From NCBI GenBank assembly GCA_905215275.1, contig CAJMPE010000064.1:1-9557 (forward strand): DNA of 9,557 nt, in the 5' to 3' direction. Each line of letters opens with the position of its first letter. Position 1 is the first letter of the stretch. This DNA comes from an uncultured bacterium (lineage in GTDB: Bacteria > Actinomycetota > Coriobacteriia > Coriobacteriales > Coriobacteriaceae). Below, one piece after another: positions 1 to 7,177 of this stretch. A program made the position numbers and the translations under genes. The notes under the pieces were generated by a model, which ran no database searches, had not been told where the DNA came from, and was given only the letters and a program-made list of their open reading frames with translations.

Positions 1-1201
1 CGCCGGCGCCGCCGCCTTGCGGGGAACTGGCATCGGGGCGGGCGGAGCGCTCATCAAACAGCCTGGCGGCGGTACCCTCGTCCATGCCCACGCCGTTGTC
101 GGCCACGGCAATCAGGATTGCGTCGTCGCCGTCTTGATGGACGGTCACATCGATCTGCAGGGCATCGCCATCGCCCATGCCATGCCGCACGGCGTTCTCG
201 ACGATGGGCTGGATTACAAAGGCCGGGACCAACGTGTCCTCGACATCCTCGGAGACATCGAAGGTCGCCAGTACGCGGTCCTCGCCAAAGCGCGCCTTCT
301 CAAACGTCAGGTAGCGCTTGGTCTGGGCAACCTCGCGCGAGACCGGGATAAGCGACCCCGAGTTGTCGAGCGTGGCGCGATAGAACGAGGAGAACTCGCG
401 CAGCAGCTCGCGGGCGCGCAGCGGGTCGGTACGCGTAAACGACGCGATGGTGTTGAGCGTGTTAAACAGAAAGTGCGGATTGATCTGCGCCTGCAGAGCA
501 CGAACCTCGGCACGTGCCGTGAGCTCCTTTTGTACCTCGAGCTCGTGGATGGCGAGCTGCGTGGACAGGATCTCGGCAAAGCCCGAGGCGAGCGCATACT
601 GGGTACGGTCGACGGCGCGCGGGGTCTTGTAGTAGAACTTGAGCGTGCCGACGGTGCGGTCGCCCACCTTGATGGGCGCGATGATACCGGCGGGAACATG
701 GTTGTGCGAGCCATCCGAACCCACCACGTCCACCACGCGGTTGAACGACTGCACGATGCCGTGCTCAATGACGTAGCGCGTGGCAAGCGTATGGATGGGC
801 GAATCGGGCAGCAGCTTTTCCTCGAACTCGCCCGCGCAGGCCAGCACGTTGCTCTCATCGGTGATGGCAACGGTCATGGCACGTGTCTCGGGCAGAATAC
901 GCCGGCACACCAAAAGCGCCGATTCCTGCGTCAGGCCGCCCTTAATGTCCTCGAGCATGGCCGAGGCAACCGAGAGCGTCTCCTCGGTGTACTGGGAGCG
1001 TACCGAATCGGGGTTGAGCGTCAAATAGATAAAGATGCACAGGAAGATGCACAGCAGCGCACAGGCGATCACCGTGGCAATCGGCTCAATGCCAGTCGCC
1101 AGGGCAAAGATAAAGTACACCAACACGCAAACGGCGCAGACAACGGCGATGATGCGAAAGATTGAAATTGAATTATCGCGCTGGGCGCGGCGGTCGATCA
1201 T
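1..1201 (-). CDS. LytS-type sensor histidine kinase, partial (C-terminus beyond left edge)
   Basis: Membrane sensor kinase that should autophosphorylate on a histidine and pass phosphate to a LytTR-type regulator. 400 residues are visible from the ATG. Two hydrophobic segments lie at about 13-34 and 38-60. A GAF-like cytosolic sensor region follows (about 75-215), then a His_kinase domain with QINPHFLFNTLN (catalytic His at 243). The GHKL ATPase domain shows an N box (QPIVENAVRHG, Asn336) and a D box (VADNGVGM, Asp368). The last visible residues, GGGAG, probably start the glycine-rich G2 box, so only about 40-60 residues appear to be missing. The start is supported by GGAGGGGGC just upstream. 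Its ATG overlaps the glycosyltransferase stop (ATGA), which implies translational coupling. It is a paralogue of the kinase at 5730-7115. No regulator for it is seen in the window. The kinase call is secure; the signal it senses is unknown. Confidence 0.93.
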   Translation of the reverse strand, partial: MIDRRAQRDNSISIFRIIAVVCAVCVLVYFIFALATGIEPIATVIACALLCIFLCIFIYLTLNPDSVRSQYTEETLSVASAMLEDIKGGLTQESALLVCRRILPETRAMTVAITDESNVLACAGEFEEKLLPDSPIHTLATRYVIEHGIVQSFNRVVDVVGSDGSHNHVPAGIIAPIKVGDRTVGTLKFYYKTPRAVDRTQYALASGFAEILSTQLAIHELEVQKELTARAEVRALQAQINPHFLFNTLNTIASFTRTDPLRARELLREFSSFYRATLDNSGSLIPVSREVAQTKRYLTFEKARFGEDRVLATFDVSEDVEDTLVPAFVIQPIVENAVRHGMGDGDALQIDVTVHQDGDDAILIAVADNGVGMDEGTAARLFDERSARPDASSPQGGGAG

Positions 1202-2385
1202 TCAGCCCCCTCCAGGATGCTAATCAGTTGTGCGTCGCGCCAAAGTTCGTCCATGATCTTGGGCCAGAAACTCTGAAAACGCAGGTAGCTTGCGGCGTTT
1301 TGGCGGGCATAGGTCTTGGCCTCGTCAATACCATGACGCCAGATGCGCAGATACCCCTCGTGCTCGCGGGTAAACATGCTGCGAACCATGGCGGTCTTGC
1401 GCACGCGGTCGTCGAGCTCGCGCGAGATCCACGGACCCGGATAAGGCATGAGTGATGCGGCCGTAACCGGAATGAGCTCCTTTTGGTGCGCAGCGAACGT
1501 CAGCTTGGCCCGCTCGTAGTACCAACGGTACACGTCCTGCATAAAGCGCGGCGAGCGCTTCTCGGACTCGGGCGGCAGGTGGCGCACGGTCCACTCGTTG
1601 TCGAACCACACGTCATAGCCGAACATGCGCATGTTAAAGAGATAGTCCAGATCCTCGCCGCGGGTGATAAACGGGTCGAAGGCCACGCGCGTAAAGGCGC
1701 GGGCGTGCAGAGCCACAAGGCCGCCGCACACGTAATTGGAGCGCGAGATGCGGGTGCCCGAGAGCGCCTTTTTCATCCAGCGATTGAACTCGATACGCTT
1801 GGTCCACCAGCGATGGCAAATGCCCACTTTGTCCGTAGGAGCCAGCGGCGACCCGTCGCGATCGTAAAAGTATCCGCTCTTGACTAAAATCGGCAGGCCC
1901 TGACGTGTCTGTTGACCCAGTGCATAGGTCGCACGCTTCATAAAGTCGGCATCGATGACGGTCTCGTCGTCATCCAAAAACACAACCGCGTCGTGCCCCA
2001 GCACCGCCGCACAGGCAAGACCCATGTTGCGGATGGCGCCGTAGCCGCGCAGGCTCACGCACTCGCCCGAGCCTTTGGGCGCGATCTGCGCCACGCGGTC
2101 GGCAACACGCGAAGCCTGAGTATTGGTAACGATGGTGACCTTAAGCGTGGGATGCGCATTAACGATTTCGTGCACGCGATGGGATACGTCGGCCGTGGCA
2201 GAAACCGGACAGACCACCAAGAGAATGATGCGCGGAATGTCGCGCACCTGTTCGAGCGAAGTCAGGCAGCGATCGAGTTCCGGGTTGGCGGCATTGAGCG
2301 ACGTCGAGTGATCGTAGGTGCCAGGAGCGTTTGCTTGGGTATCATCGCCCGCCCAATATGTTGGGATCACAACCGTGGCGTTCAT
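1198..2385 (-). CDS. Family 2 glycosyltransferase (GT-A fold)
   Basis: 395-residue cytosolic enzyme predicted to transfer a sugar from a nucleotide-sugar donor to an unknown acceptor, perhaps an envelope or capsular glycan. The N-terminus MNATVVIPTYW is the typical GT2 first strand. RNMGL at about 119-123 precedes the metal/nucleotide site VVFLDDDE (Asp138-140), and RGEDLDYLFNMRMFGYDVW (about 242-260) carries the GED acid/base region. No signal peptide or transmembrane segment is evident, and the last 100 residues match no family I recognise. The open frame extends 8 codons further up, but the ATG at 2385 is preferred because AAGGAGG lies 8 nt before it. It begins about 23 nt after a hairpin/U-run terminator and ends in a 4-bp overlap with a LytS-type kinase. 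The family is certain; donor and acceptor are not. Confidence 0.88.
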   Translation of the reverse strand: MNATVVIPTYWAGDDTQANAPGTYDHSTSLNAANPELDRCLTSLEQVRDIPRIILLVVCPVSATADVSHRVHEIVNAHPTLKVTIVTNTQASRVADRVAQIAPKGSGECVSLRGYGAIRNMGLACAAVLGHDAVVFLDDDETVIDADFMKRATYALGQQTRQGLPILVKSGYFYDRDGSPLAPTDKVGICHRWWTKRIEFNRWMKKALSGTRISRSNYVCGGLVALHARAFTRVAFDPFITRGEDLDYLFNMRMFGYDVWFDNEWTVRHLPPESEKRSPRFMQDVYRWYYERAKLTFAAHQKELIPVTAASLMPYPGPWISRELDDRVRKTAMVRSMFTREHEGYLRIWRHGIDEAKTYARQNAASYLRFQSFWPKIMDELWRDAQLISILEGAE

Positions 2386-2407
2386 ACCTTTACCCTCCTT
2401 GCAACAC

Positions 2408-2443
2408 AAAAACGGGGCGCCGCCAAAAACAGGCGACGCCCCG
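2408..2443 (-). terminator. Strong intrinsic terminator (or leader attenuator)
   Basis: On the minus strand, CGGGGCGTCGCC pairs with GGCGGCGCCCCG (12 pairs with one G-U wobble) across a short U-rich loop and runs directly into TTTTTGTG. Only the minus strand has the T-run, so the signal is directional. It would end the transcript carrying the MFS transporter. Because it stops about 23 nt before the glycosyltransferase start, it also sits where a leader attenuator would. Confidence 0.88.
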
Positions 2444-2459
2444 CGACCTAGCTGGTTCC

Positions 2460-2488
2460 ATCATACCCACTTGGGCTAAACATTGTTC
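2460..2488 (-). promoter_or_regulatory. Possible weak promoter for the glycosyltransferase-kinase unit
   Basis: A good -10-like hexamer TATGAT (2460-2465) lies in the gap upstream of the glycosyltransferase. The -35 region is poor: CGAACA at 18 bp spacing matches only three consensus bases. If used, the leader would contain the 2408-2443 hairpin. This is a tentative call. Confidence 0.25.
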
Positions 2489-2554
2489 GGAAGTCAGAAT
2501 GATTTATGCGGCTACTTCCAAAAGAGTACTGCAGATAGGCACAATTGCTGTACT
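2489..2554. repeat. Two consecutive inverted repeats in AT-richer intergenic DNA
   Basis: Two hairpin-forming elements sit side by side between the transporter stop and the terminator. The first is GGAAGT (2489-2494) with ACTTCC (2514-2519), perfect 6 bp around a 19-nt loop. The second is AGTACTGCA (2525-2533) with TGCTGTACT (2546-2554), 8 of 9 pairs around a 12-nt loop. The segment is visibly richer in A/T than the flanking genes. It could be a leader RNA, an operator region or a copy of a dispersed intergenic repeat; the sequence alone does not decide. Confidence 0.55.
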
Positions 2555-2567
2555 GAGCCCGGTTGCC

Positions 2568-3818
2568 TTACGCCGCCGCCTGAGCCATGCGGGACAGACG
2601 GACCAGCAGCACAAAGCCAACAACCAGCAGAACACCAATAGAAAGGACGCCCAGCGACGGGTTGCCGGTCAGCGAGGTGACGACCGACACCAGGAAGGTG
2701 CCCATAACGCTTGCATAACGACCAAAGATGTCAAAGAAGCCGTAGTACTCGTTGGACTTTTCCTTGGGGATAATGCGGCCAAAGTAGCTACGGCTGAGCG
2801 CCTGCACGCCGCCCTGGAACAGGCCGACCATAATGGCAAGCACCCAAAACTCAAAGGCGGTCTTTAGGAAGAACGCGGCGAACAGCACAATGCCCATATA
2901 GGCGGCGACTGCCACCAAGATCATGTTGAGCGTGCCCACGCGGCCGGCGAGCTTGCCGTAGATGATGGCGGATGGAAAGGCCACGAACTGCGTGACGAGC
3001 AGCGCCAGGACCAACTGGGTCGAATCGATGCCCAAAGCCGAGCCGTAGCTGGTAGCCATGGAAATGACCGTGTGCACACCGTCGATATAGAAGAAGAACG
3101 CGATCATGTAGACCAGCACGGTCTTGTTGTGGGCGATCTCGCGCATGGTGTGTCCGACCTCGGAGAACACACCGCCCACGATGTGGCCGATAGTGTCCTC
3201 GGGACCGCGCTCGCGACCGTACTTTTGCTTATAGGTGCGAATGAGCGGCAGGGTAAAGATGAGCCACCAGGCACCAGTGATGATAAACGACAGACGCGTT
3301 GCCAGCATGGTGGGGACGCCAAGAGCGGGGCCACCCATGATGAGCGCCAGGCAGATGACGAACGGCACGGTGGAACCGATGTAGCCCCAGGCATAGCCCG
3401 AGCTGGACACGGCGTCCATGCGCTCGTCGGTGGTAATGTCGGGCAGCATGGCGTCGTAGAACGTCATAGAAGAGTTAAGGCCGATGGTGCACAGCACGTA
3501 CACGGTCAAAAATGCCATGGCGGACATTGGGATAGCCTGCGCCAGGCAAAGCACCAGGCCCGTGAGGAAGAAGCCCAAGAAGAACTTGATCTTGTTGCCG
3601 GCGTAGTCGGCAAGCGCGCCCAGAATGGGCATGAGCATGGCGATGACCAGCGAGGCGATCGTCTGCGCATTGCCCCAAGCGACCACCAGGTCGGCCGAGG
3701 AAGCGCCGGTATTGATGGCGTTAAAGTAAATGGGCACCACCGAGGTATTGAGCAGCACAAGGGCCGAATTGCCCACATCATACATAACCCAGTTACGCTC
3801 GAGCTTGGTGTATTTCAT
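2568..3818 (-). CDS. MFS transporter of the UMF1 / Atg22-like family
   Basis: 416-residue, highly hydrophobic protein with about 12 predicted transmembrane segments, the expected size for a complete major facilitator transporter. The N-terminus KLERNWVMYDVGNSA is characteristic of the UMF1/Atg22-like branch. The cytosolic stretch near 350-380, with PKEKSNEYYGFFDIFGRY, matches the conserved region seen there before the last helices. Fungal Atg22 exports amino acids from the vacuole; bacterial substrates are mostly unknown, so none is assigned. The ATG at 3818 is preceded by GAAGGG about 9-10 nt upstream. It follows the phospholipase-like gene by about 100 nt on the same strand and is ended by the strong terminator at 2408-2443. 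I see no clear promoter in the gap before it, so co-transcription is plausible but unproven. Confidence 0.88.
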   Translation of the reverse strand: MKYTKLERNWVMYDVGNSALVLLNTSVVPIYFNAINTGASSADLVVAWGNAQTIASLVIAMLMPILGALADYAGNKIKFFLGFFLTGLVLCLAQAIPMSAMAFLTVYVLCTIGLNSSMTFYDAMLPDITTDERMDAVSSSGYAWGYIGSTVPFVICLALIMGGPALGVPTMLATRLSFIITGAWWLIFTLPLIRTYKQKYGRERGPEDTIGHIVGGVFSEVGHTMREIAHNKTVLVYMIAFFFYIDGVHTVISMATSYGSALGIDSTQLVLALLVTQFVAFPSAIIYGKLAGRVGTLNMILVAVAAYMGIVLFAAFFLKTAFEFWVLAIMVGLFQGGVQALSRSYFGRIIPKEKSNEYYGFFDIFGRYASVMGTFLVSVVTSLTGNPSLGVLSIGVLLVVGFVLLVRLSRMAQAAA

Positions 3819-3919
3819 GGACAGGGACCCTTCGTATTCGCCCGATATGCAGTTAGTTCATCGTACCCCAATTGTCCAGAACCGCCGGTAAGGATTCGGC
3901 AAAGGGGCACGCACGGGCC

Positions 3920-4864
3920 CTATTCCTCGCGGTCGAACTCCTCATCGGCATTGAGCACGCGACCGCTGTAGTTGACGCGACTGGTCACGGCATCCATGTC
4001 ACCGGTCTCGATAAAACGTGCGACCGTGCACTCGTAATCGACCAGCGCGCGATCAAAGACCTCGGGGAAACTCTCGTTCGAGACCTCGTCGGTAAAGGGA
4101 TTCTTCCATGTCAGATGGCCCAGGTTACCGGTGCGCTCGGGCAGCTCCGTCGTCACGCGATGGGCAAGGCCGTCGAGCAGCGAGTAGTCGTGCACCAAGC
4201 CCTCAACCAGCGAGATCGCGCGCGTCTTTGCGGAGCCGGCCGGCTCAATCGCGCGGTAAAGTCGCTGCATATTGGCAACGGCAGCACCGTACTCCCCCGC
4301 CGGAATGTCAATGCCGTACACGCGTCCGGCAACATAGCTCATCAGCACGCCGGCCACGCGATTGATGCGATCGGTGGTGACGATCTCGCCCGCCGGCGGG
4401 TAATCGTCGACCGTAGCGCCATCGCGTTTAAGCTGCAGCATCAGTACATCCAGGTCGCTCTCGATCACGGCATGGACCTGACTGCTCGAATCCTCAAGCT
4501 CTGAATCGGACTCCACGATGCCAAACTGCTGCTCATAGACAAAGGGATGGGCGTTGCGGTCGAGCACGTAATGAGACAGCAGGCCCAACGCAAAGGCGCG
4601 ACCCAAGCTGGCATCGCGCGGCTGCAGGTGCGACACGCCGTCGCGCAGGCACGCGAACTGGCGAGACATGCGCGACCGATGCATGACCTGCGCCAGCAGC
4701 GTGCAGTCGGAAACACGCGGTGTCAGAATGTGAAAGAAAAACGGGTCGGGGCCTTGGTTGCCCAAGATAAAGGCAATGCGCTCTTCATCGGACGTGATGA
4801 CGCCCTGCGGAAGACGGTCGATGCTTTCCTCGCCAAACAGATGATGGGTGATAAGCGCGGGCAT
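3920..4864 (-). CDS. Zinc-dependent phospholipase C-like protein
   Basis: 314-residue protein related to bacterial zinc-dependent phospholipase C (PF00882-type). The N-terminus MPALITHHLFGEE supplies His7/His8. GNQGPDPFFFH (35-45), LSHYVLDRNAHPF (96-108; His98, Asp102, His106) and HAVIESDLD (131-139; His131, Glu135) reproduce the metal-ligand pattern of the family, and a C-terminal W-x-NP-type segment (about 253-275) fits members found in Gram-positive gut bacteria. Secreted phospholipases carry a signal peptide; none is present here, so it probably acts in the cytosol, possibly on a lipid or phosphoester other than the classical substrate. The open frame extends 10 codons upstream, but the ATG at 4864 is chosen because AAAGGA lies 5 nt before it and MPALITHH is the conserved family start. 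The gene lies 92 nt after the response regulator with no terminator between, so the regulator may be co-transcribed with it. Confidence 0.85.
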   Translation of the reverse strand: MPALITHHLFGEESIDRLPQGVITSDEERIAFILGNQGPDPFFFHILTPRVSDCTLLAQVMHRSRMSRQFACLRDGVSHLQPRDASLGRAFALGLLSHYVLDRNAHPFVYEQQFGIVESDSELEDSSSQVHAVIESDLDVLMLQLKRDGATVDDYPPAGEIVTTDRINRVAGVLMSYVAGRVYGIDIPAGEYGAAVANMQRLYRAIEPAGSAKTRAISLVEGLVHDYSLLDGLAHRVTTELPERTGNLGHLTWKNPFTDEVSNESFPEVFDRALVDYECTVARFIETGDMDAVTSRVNYSGRVLNADEEFDREE

Positions 4865-4896
4865 AATGATCCTTTCGATTTCATTCGATGCCACCC

Positions 4897-4923
4897 ATTA
4901 TGCCCACCGCGCGCCCATGCCAA
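4897..4923 (-). promoter_or_regulatory. Possible promoter upstream of the phospholipase-like gene
   Basis: TTGGCA (4918-4923) and CATAAT (4897-4902) are separated by 15 bp, shorter than the usual 17. Both hexamers are reasonable but the spacing weakens the call. If active, the phospholipase-like gene and the transporter could be expressed without the two-component genes. Confidence 0.25.
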
Positions 4924-4956
4924 ACCTGCGATGGTAAACGACGGCACGCAAGCCTC

Positions 4957-5691
4957 TTACGCAAGCCCCAGGTGCGACTTGACCTCGGCGGCACGACGAC
5001 GGGACACCGGTACCGTCGAGTTCACGCGGTCGAGCCTGAGCTCCATCAACCCCGTGGAGCCAATCTCAACATTGTGCACGTCTTCCAAATTGACCAGGTA
5101 GCTGCGATGAACGCGAATAAAGCCCTCGGAGTCCAAGCGACGCTCGAGCGAAGAGATCGACTCATTGATCAGGTACGTTCCCTCGGCGCAGATGGCGTTG
5201 CAAAAATCGGCGCGCGCCTCAAAGTAGCAGACGTCTGCGGCGGGAATGAACACCTTTTTGCCCCCGCGGTCCACCGTCAGACGCAAAGGCTGGCGCGGAG
5301 CATGGATAACACGACGGGCACCCAAGGCTGCCTCGATCTTGTCGAGTGCCTTTGACAGGCGTGCGTCCTCGACCGGCTTGACGACATAGTCGACCGCATC
5401 GAGGTTATACGCATCAGCGGCAAATTCGGCAAACGCCGTCACAAACACCACAACCGGCGGCGTCTTTAGGTTCTGCAGCGTCTCGGCAAGCTCAATTCCC
5501 GAGCGACCGGGCATGGTAATGTCTAAAAACAGCACGTCGGGCTTGTTCGACAGAATCGACTCCACGGCTTCGGTGACATTGCCCGCCTCGGCAATCTGAC
5601 CCACACGCGCATCCTTTTCCAACAGATAGCGTAGCTCAGCCCTAATTGGAGGTTCGTCATCAACCACCAGGATGTTCCAGCCTTCGGACAT
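4957..5691 (-). CDS. LytTR-family response regulator (AlgR/AgrA/LytR type)
   Basis: 244-residue DNA-binding response regulator, the partner of the kinase encoded just upstream. The receiver domain (about 5-120) has the acidic pair Asp11/Asp12, phosphoacceptor Asp57 in LFLDITMPG, the conserved Thr85 in VFVTAFAEF and Lys105 in VVKP, so it should be phosphorylatable. The LytTR DNA-binding domain fills about 138-244, with VFIPAADVCYFEA and the family hallmark FIRVHRSYLVNL. Length and domain order are normal. The ATG at 5691 has GAGGGG about 8 nt upstream. The gap to the kinase stop is 38 nt with no terminator, a standard kinase-regulator operon. Target genes are unknown; the following two genes and the kinase operon itself are the nearest candidates. 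Confidence 0.95.
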   Translation of the reverse strand: MSEGWNILVVDDEPPIRAELRYLLEKDARVGQIAEAGNVTEAVESILSNKPDVLFLDITMPGRSGIELAETLQNLKTPPVVVFVTAFAEFAADAYNLDAVDYVVKPVEDARLSKALDKIEAALGARRVIHAPRQPLRLTVDRGGKKVFIPAADVCYFEARADFCNAICAEGTYLINESISSLERRLDSEGFIRVHRSYLVNLEDVHNVEIGSTGLMELRLDRVNSTVPVSRRRAAEVKSHLGLA

Positions 5692-5729
5692 ATGCGCTTC
5701 CCCTCTTTTTCTCTCAATCCAACCGCGTG

Positions 5730-7115
5730 CTACACCGTTAGCGGCGCCGGCTCATGCGGCTCGCCGTTCAACTCAACGATGACCTGCGTTCCCACGCCCT
5801 CCTGGGACTTCACGCGCATGCCGGAATCTTCTCCGTAAAAGAAATGGATGCGCTGAAGCACGTTGAAGAGCGCCAGGCCGCAACCTCGCTTGACGGAGCC
5901 GTCGGCGGTAATGCTCTCGGGTTCCTCTCGGCGATGCTGCTCAAACAGATGCGCGCAGACTTCTTCGCTCATCCCGATGCCGTCATCTTCGACGATGATC
6001 TCCAAGCCGTCATCGGTCTCAAAAGCCCTAACACGAATAGAAAGCGGCTCGGTCTCGCGCTGCGCATGCTTGATGCAGTTTTCGAGCAGCGGCTGCAAGA
6101 TAAACGGCGGTACCAGGCTGTCGTGCACCTCAAAGTCGATGTCGACCGAAACGCGCAGACGGCCGTCGCCATACCGGGCCTGCATAAGATTGATATAACG
6201 AGTACCCTGTTCCACCTCGTGCTCGAGCGTGGTGAGCGTATCGGAGTCAGAAAGCGTCTGACGGTAATAATTGGAAAAATCGATGAGCAACGATCGCGCC
6301 TTGTCGGGCTCGGTTCGAACGAGCGACACGATCGTGCTAATGGTATTGAATAGAAAATGCGGGTCGACCTGCGACTGCAGGGCGCGAAGCTCAACGCGGG
6401 CCGTGAGCTCGTCCTGGCGCTCGAGCTCAAAGCTGGCGAGCTGCGTGGAAATTAGATCGGCAAAACCCGAGGCAAGGGCCGTCTGGCGCATATCAATGCT
6501 GCTCAGGCGGGGATAGTACAGCTCGAGTGTGCCCACGCAATGCCCGCGCACGGTAAGCGGCGCGACAATGCCGGCGCGCAGGCGGGGAAAATAACCGCCC
6601 GTCTCATTGGAGGTGTCGCGCGAAAACACGCTCTGCTCGCCCGTCTCAATCACACTGAGCGTGGTCTTGAGCACGACCGGGGTGCCGGCGGGGCACTTTG
6701 CCGAGTCCTCGCCCCAGCTTGCCAACACCTGCTTGCCGTCGGTAAAGCAGATGGCAGAGGCGATGGTCTCGGACAGGATAATTTTAGAGGCGCCCAGGGC
6801 CGCTTCGGGCGTAAGGCCGCGCGACGTGTAGGCGAATATTTTTGATGCGATGGCGAGCGTACGGTCGGTTGCGCTCGATGTGAGGTCGTCGGGAACGACA
6901 AAGACGTACGAGAAGAAGAAGCACAGCATGACCAAACCGGCAATGACGACAACGGCCGGAACGGGATTGGGATTATCGGTTAGATCCCAGATGAGCAGCA
7001 GGATAAGCAGTGGAACGACAATACCGAGCAAGATGGCTTGAACCACATGCTGAGCGGTACGAAAGACCTTGGTAGAGTTGTAGCTCTTGCCCAGAATCAG
7101 CCTATTGAGATCCAC
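5730..7115 (-). CDS. LytS-type sensor histidine kinase
   Basis: 461-residue membrane kinase counted from a GTG start. Two hydrophobic segments lie at about 24-43 and 52-75. A GAF-like domain follows (about 85-225), then a His_kinase domain with QVDPHFLFNT (catalytic His about 253), an N box (LQPLLENCIKHA), a D box (VEDDGIGM) and a glycine-rich G2 box (RGCGLALFN). The gene is therefore complete. The usual Asn before Pro-His in this family is Asp here. The frame stays open to 7184, but that extension runs through a terminator hairpin. An ATG at 7121 is also possible, but AAGGAG directly abuts it, whereas GTG at 7115 has the ideal 6-nt spacing. It is paralogous to the kinase at 1-1201, with near-identical linkers such as ALASGFA and STQLA before the His box. 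The signal is unknown. Confidence 0.94.
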   Translation of the reverse strand: MDLNRLILGKSYNSTKVFRTAQHVVQAILLGIVVPLLILLLIWDLTDNPNPVPAVVVIAGLVMLCFFFSYVFVVPDDLTSSATDRTLAIASKIFAYTSRGLTPEAALGASKIILSETIASAICFTDGKQVLASWGEDSAKCPAGTPVVLKTTLSVIETGEQSVFSRDTSNETGGYFPRLRAGIVAPLTVRGHCVGTLELYYPRLSSIDMRQTALASGFADLISTQLASFELERQDELTARVELRALQSQVDPHFLFNTISTIVSLVRTEPDKARSLLIDFSNYYRQTLSDSDTLTTLEHEVEQGTRYINLMQARYGDGRLRVSVDIDFEVHDSLVPPFILQPLLENCIKHAQRETEPLSIRVRAFETDDGLEIIVEDDGIGMSEEVCAHLFEQHRREEPESITADGSVKRGCGLALFNVLQRIHFFYGEDSGMRVKSQEGVGTQVIVELNGEPHEPAPLTV

Positions 7116-7121
7116 TGTCAT

Positions 7122-7127
7122 CTCCTT
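7122..7127 (-). promoter_or_regulatory. Ribosome binding site that decides the kinase start (GTG)
   Basis: AAGGAG continues as AAGGAGATGA, which matches nearly all of the anti-Shine-Dalgarno complement AAGGAGGTGA. The in-frame ATG is therefore inside the pairing region, and the GTG 6 nt further on is the better initiation codon. Confidence 0.6.
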
Positions 7128-7148
7128 CTTACTGACGCACCCCATAGC

Positions 7149-7175
7149 AATAAAGAGGGCCGCAAGCGACCCTCT
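7149..7175 (-). terminator. Intrinsic terminator after the amidohydrolase gene
   Basis: On the minus strand AGAGGGTCG pairs with CGGCCCTCT (9 pairs including one G-U) around a CTTG loop and leads into TTTATTG. It lies about 60 nt after the amidohydrolase stop and about 35 nt before the kinase start, so it separates the two units or acts as a leader element of the kinase mRNA. Confidence 0.75.
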
Positions 7176-7177
7176 CC

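Noticed and set aside
17..1165. A 382-codon plus-strand open frame opposite the first kinase, and similar plus-strand frames at 1912-2451, 3072-3971 and 4547-5101
   Set aside because: All lie opposite well-supported minus-strand genes, are rich in Arg/His/Gly, and show no domain.
2386..2567. T-box riboswitch before the glycosyltransferase, suggested by UGGAACC shortly before the terminator hairpin
   Set aside because: The match is only seven bases, the gap is too short for a canonical stem I with specifier loop, and the downstream gene is not an amino-acid or tRNA-synthetase gene.
3897..3921. Terminator just after the phospholipase-like gene (GGGC/GCCC followed by TTT)
   Set aside because: Only four secure pairs with an interrupted stem and a three-T tail; too weak to call.
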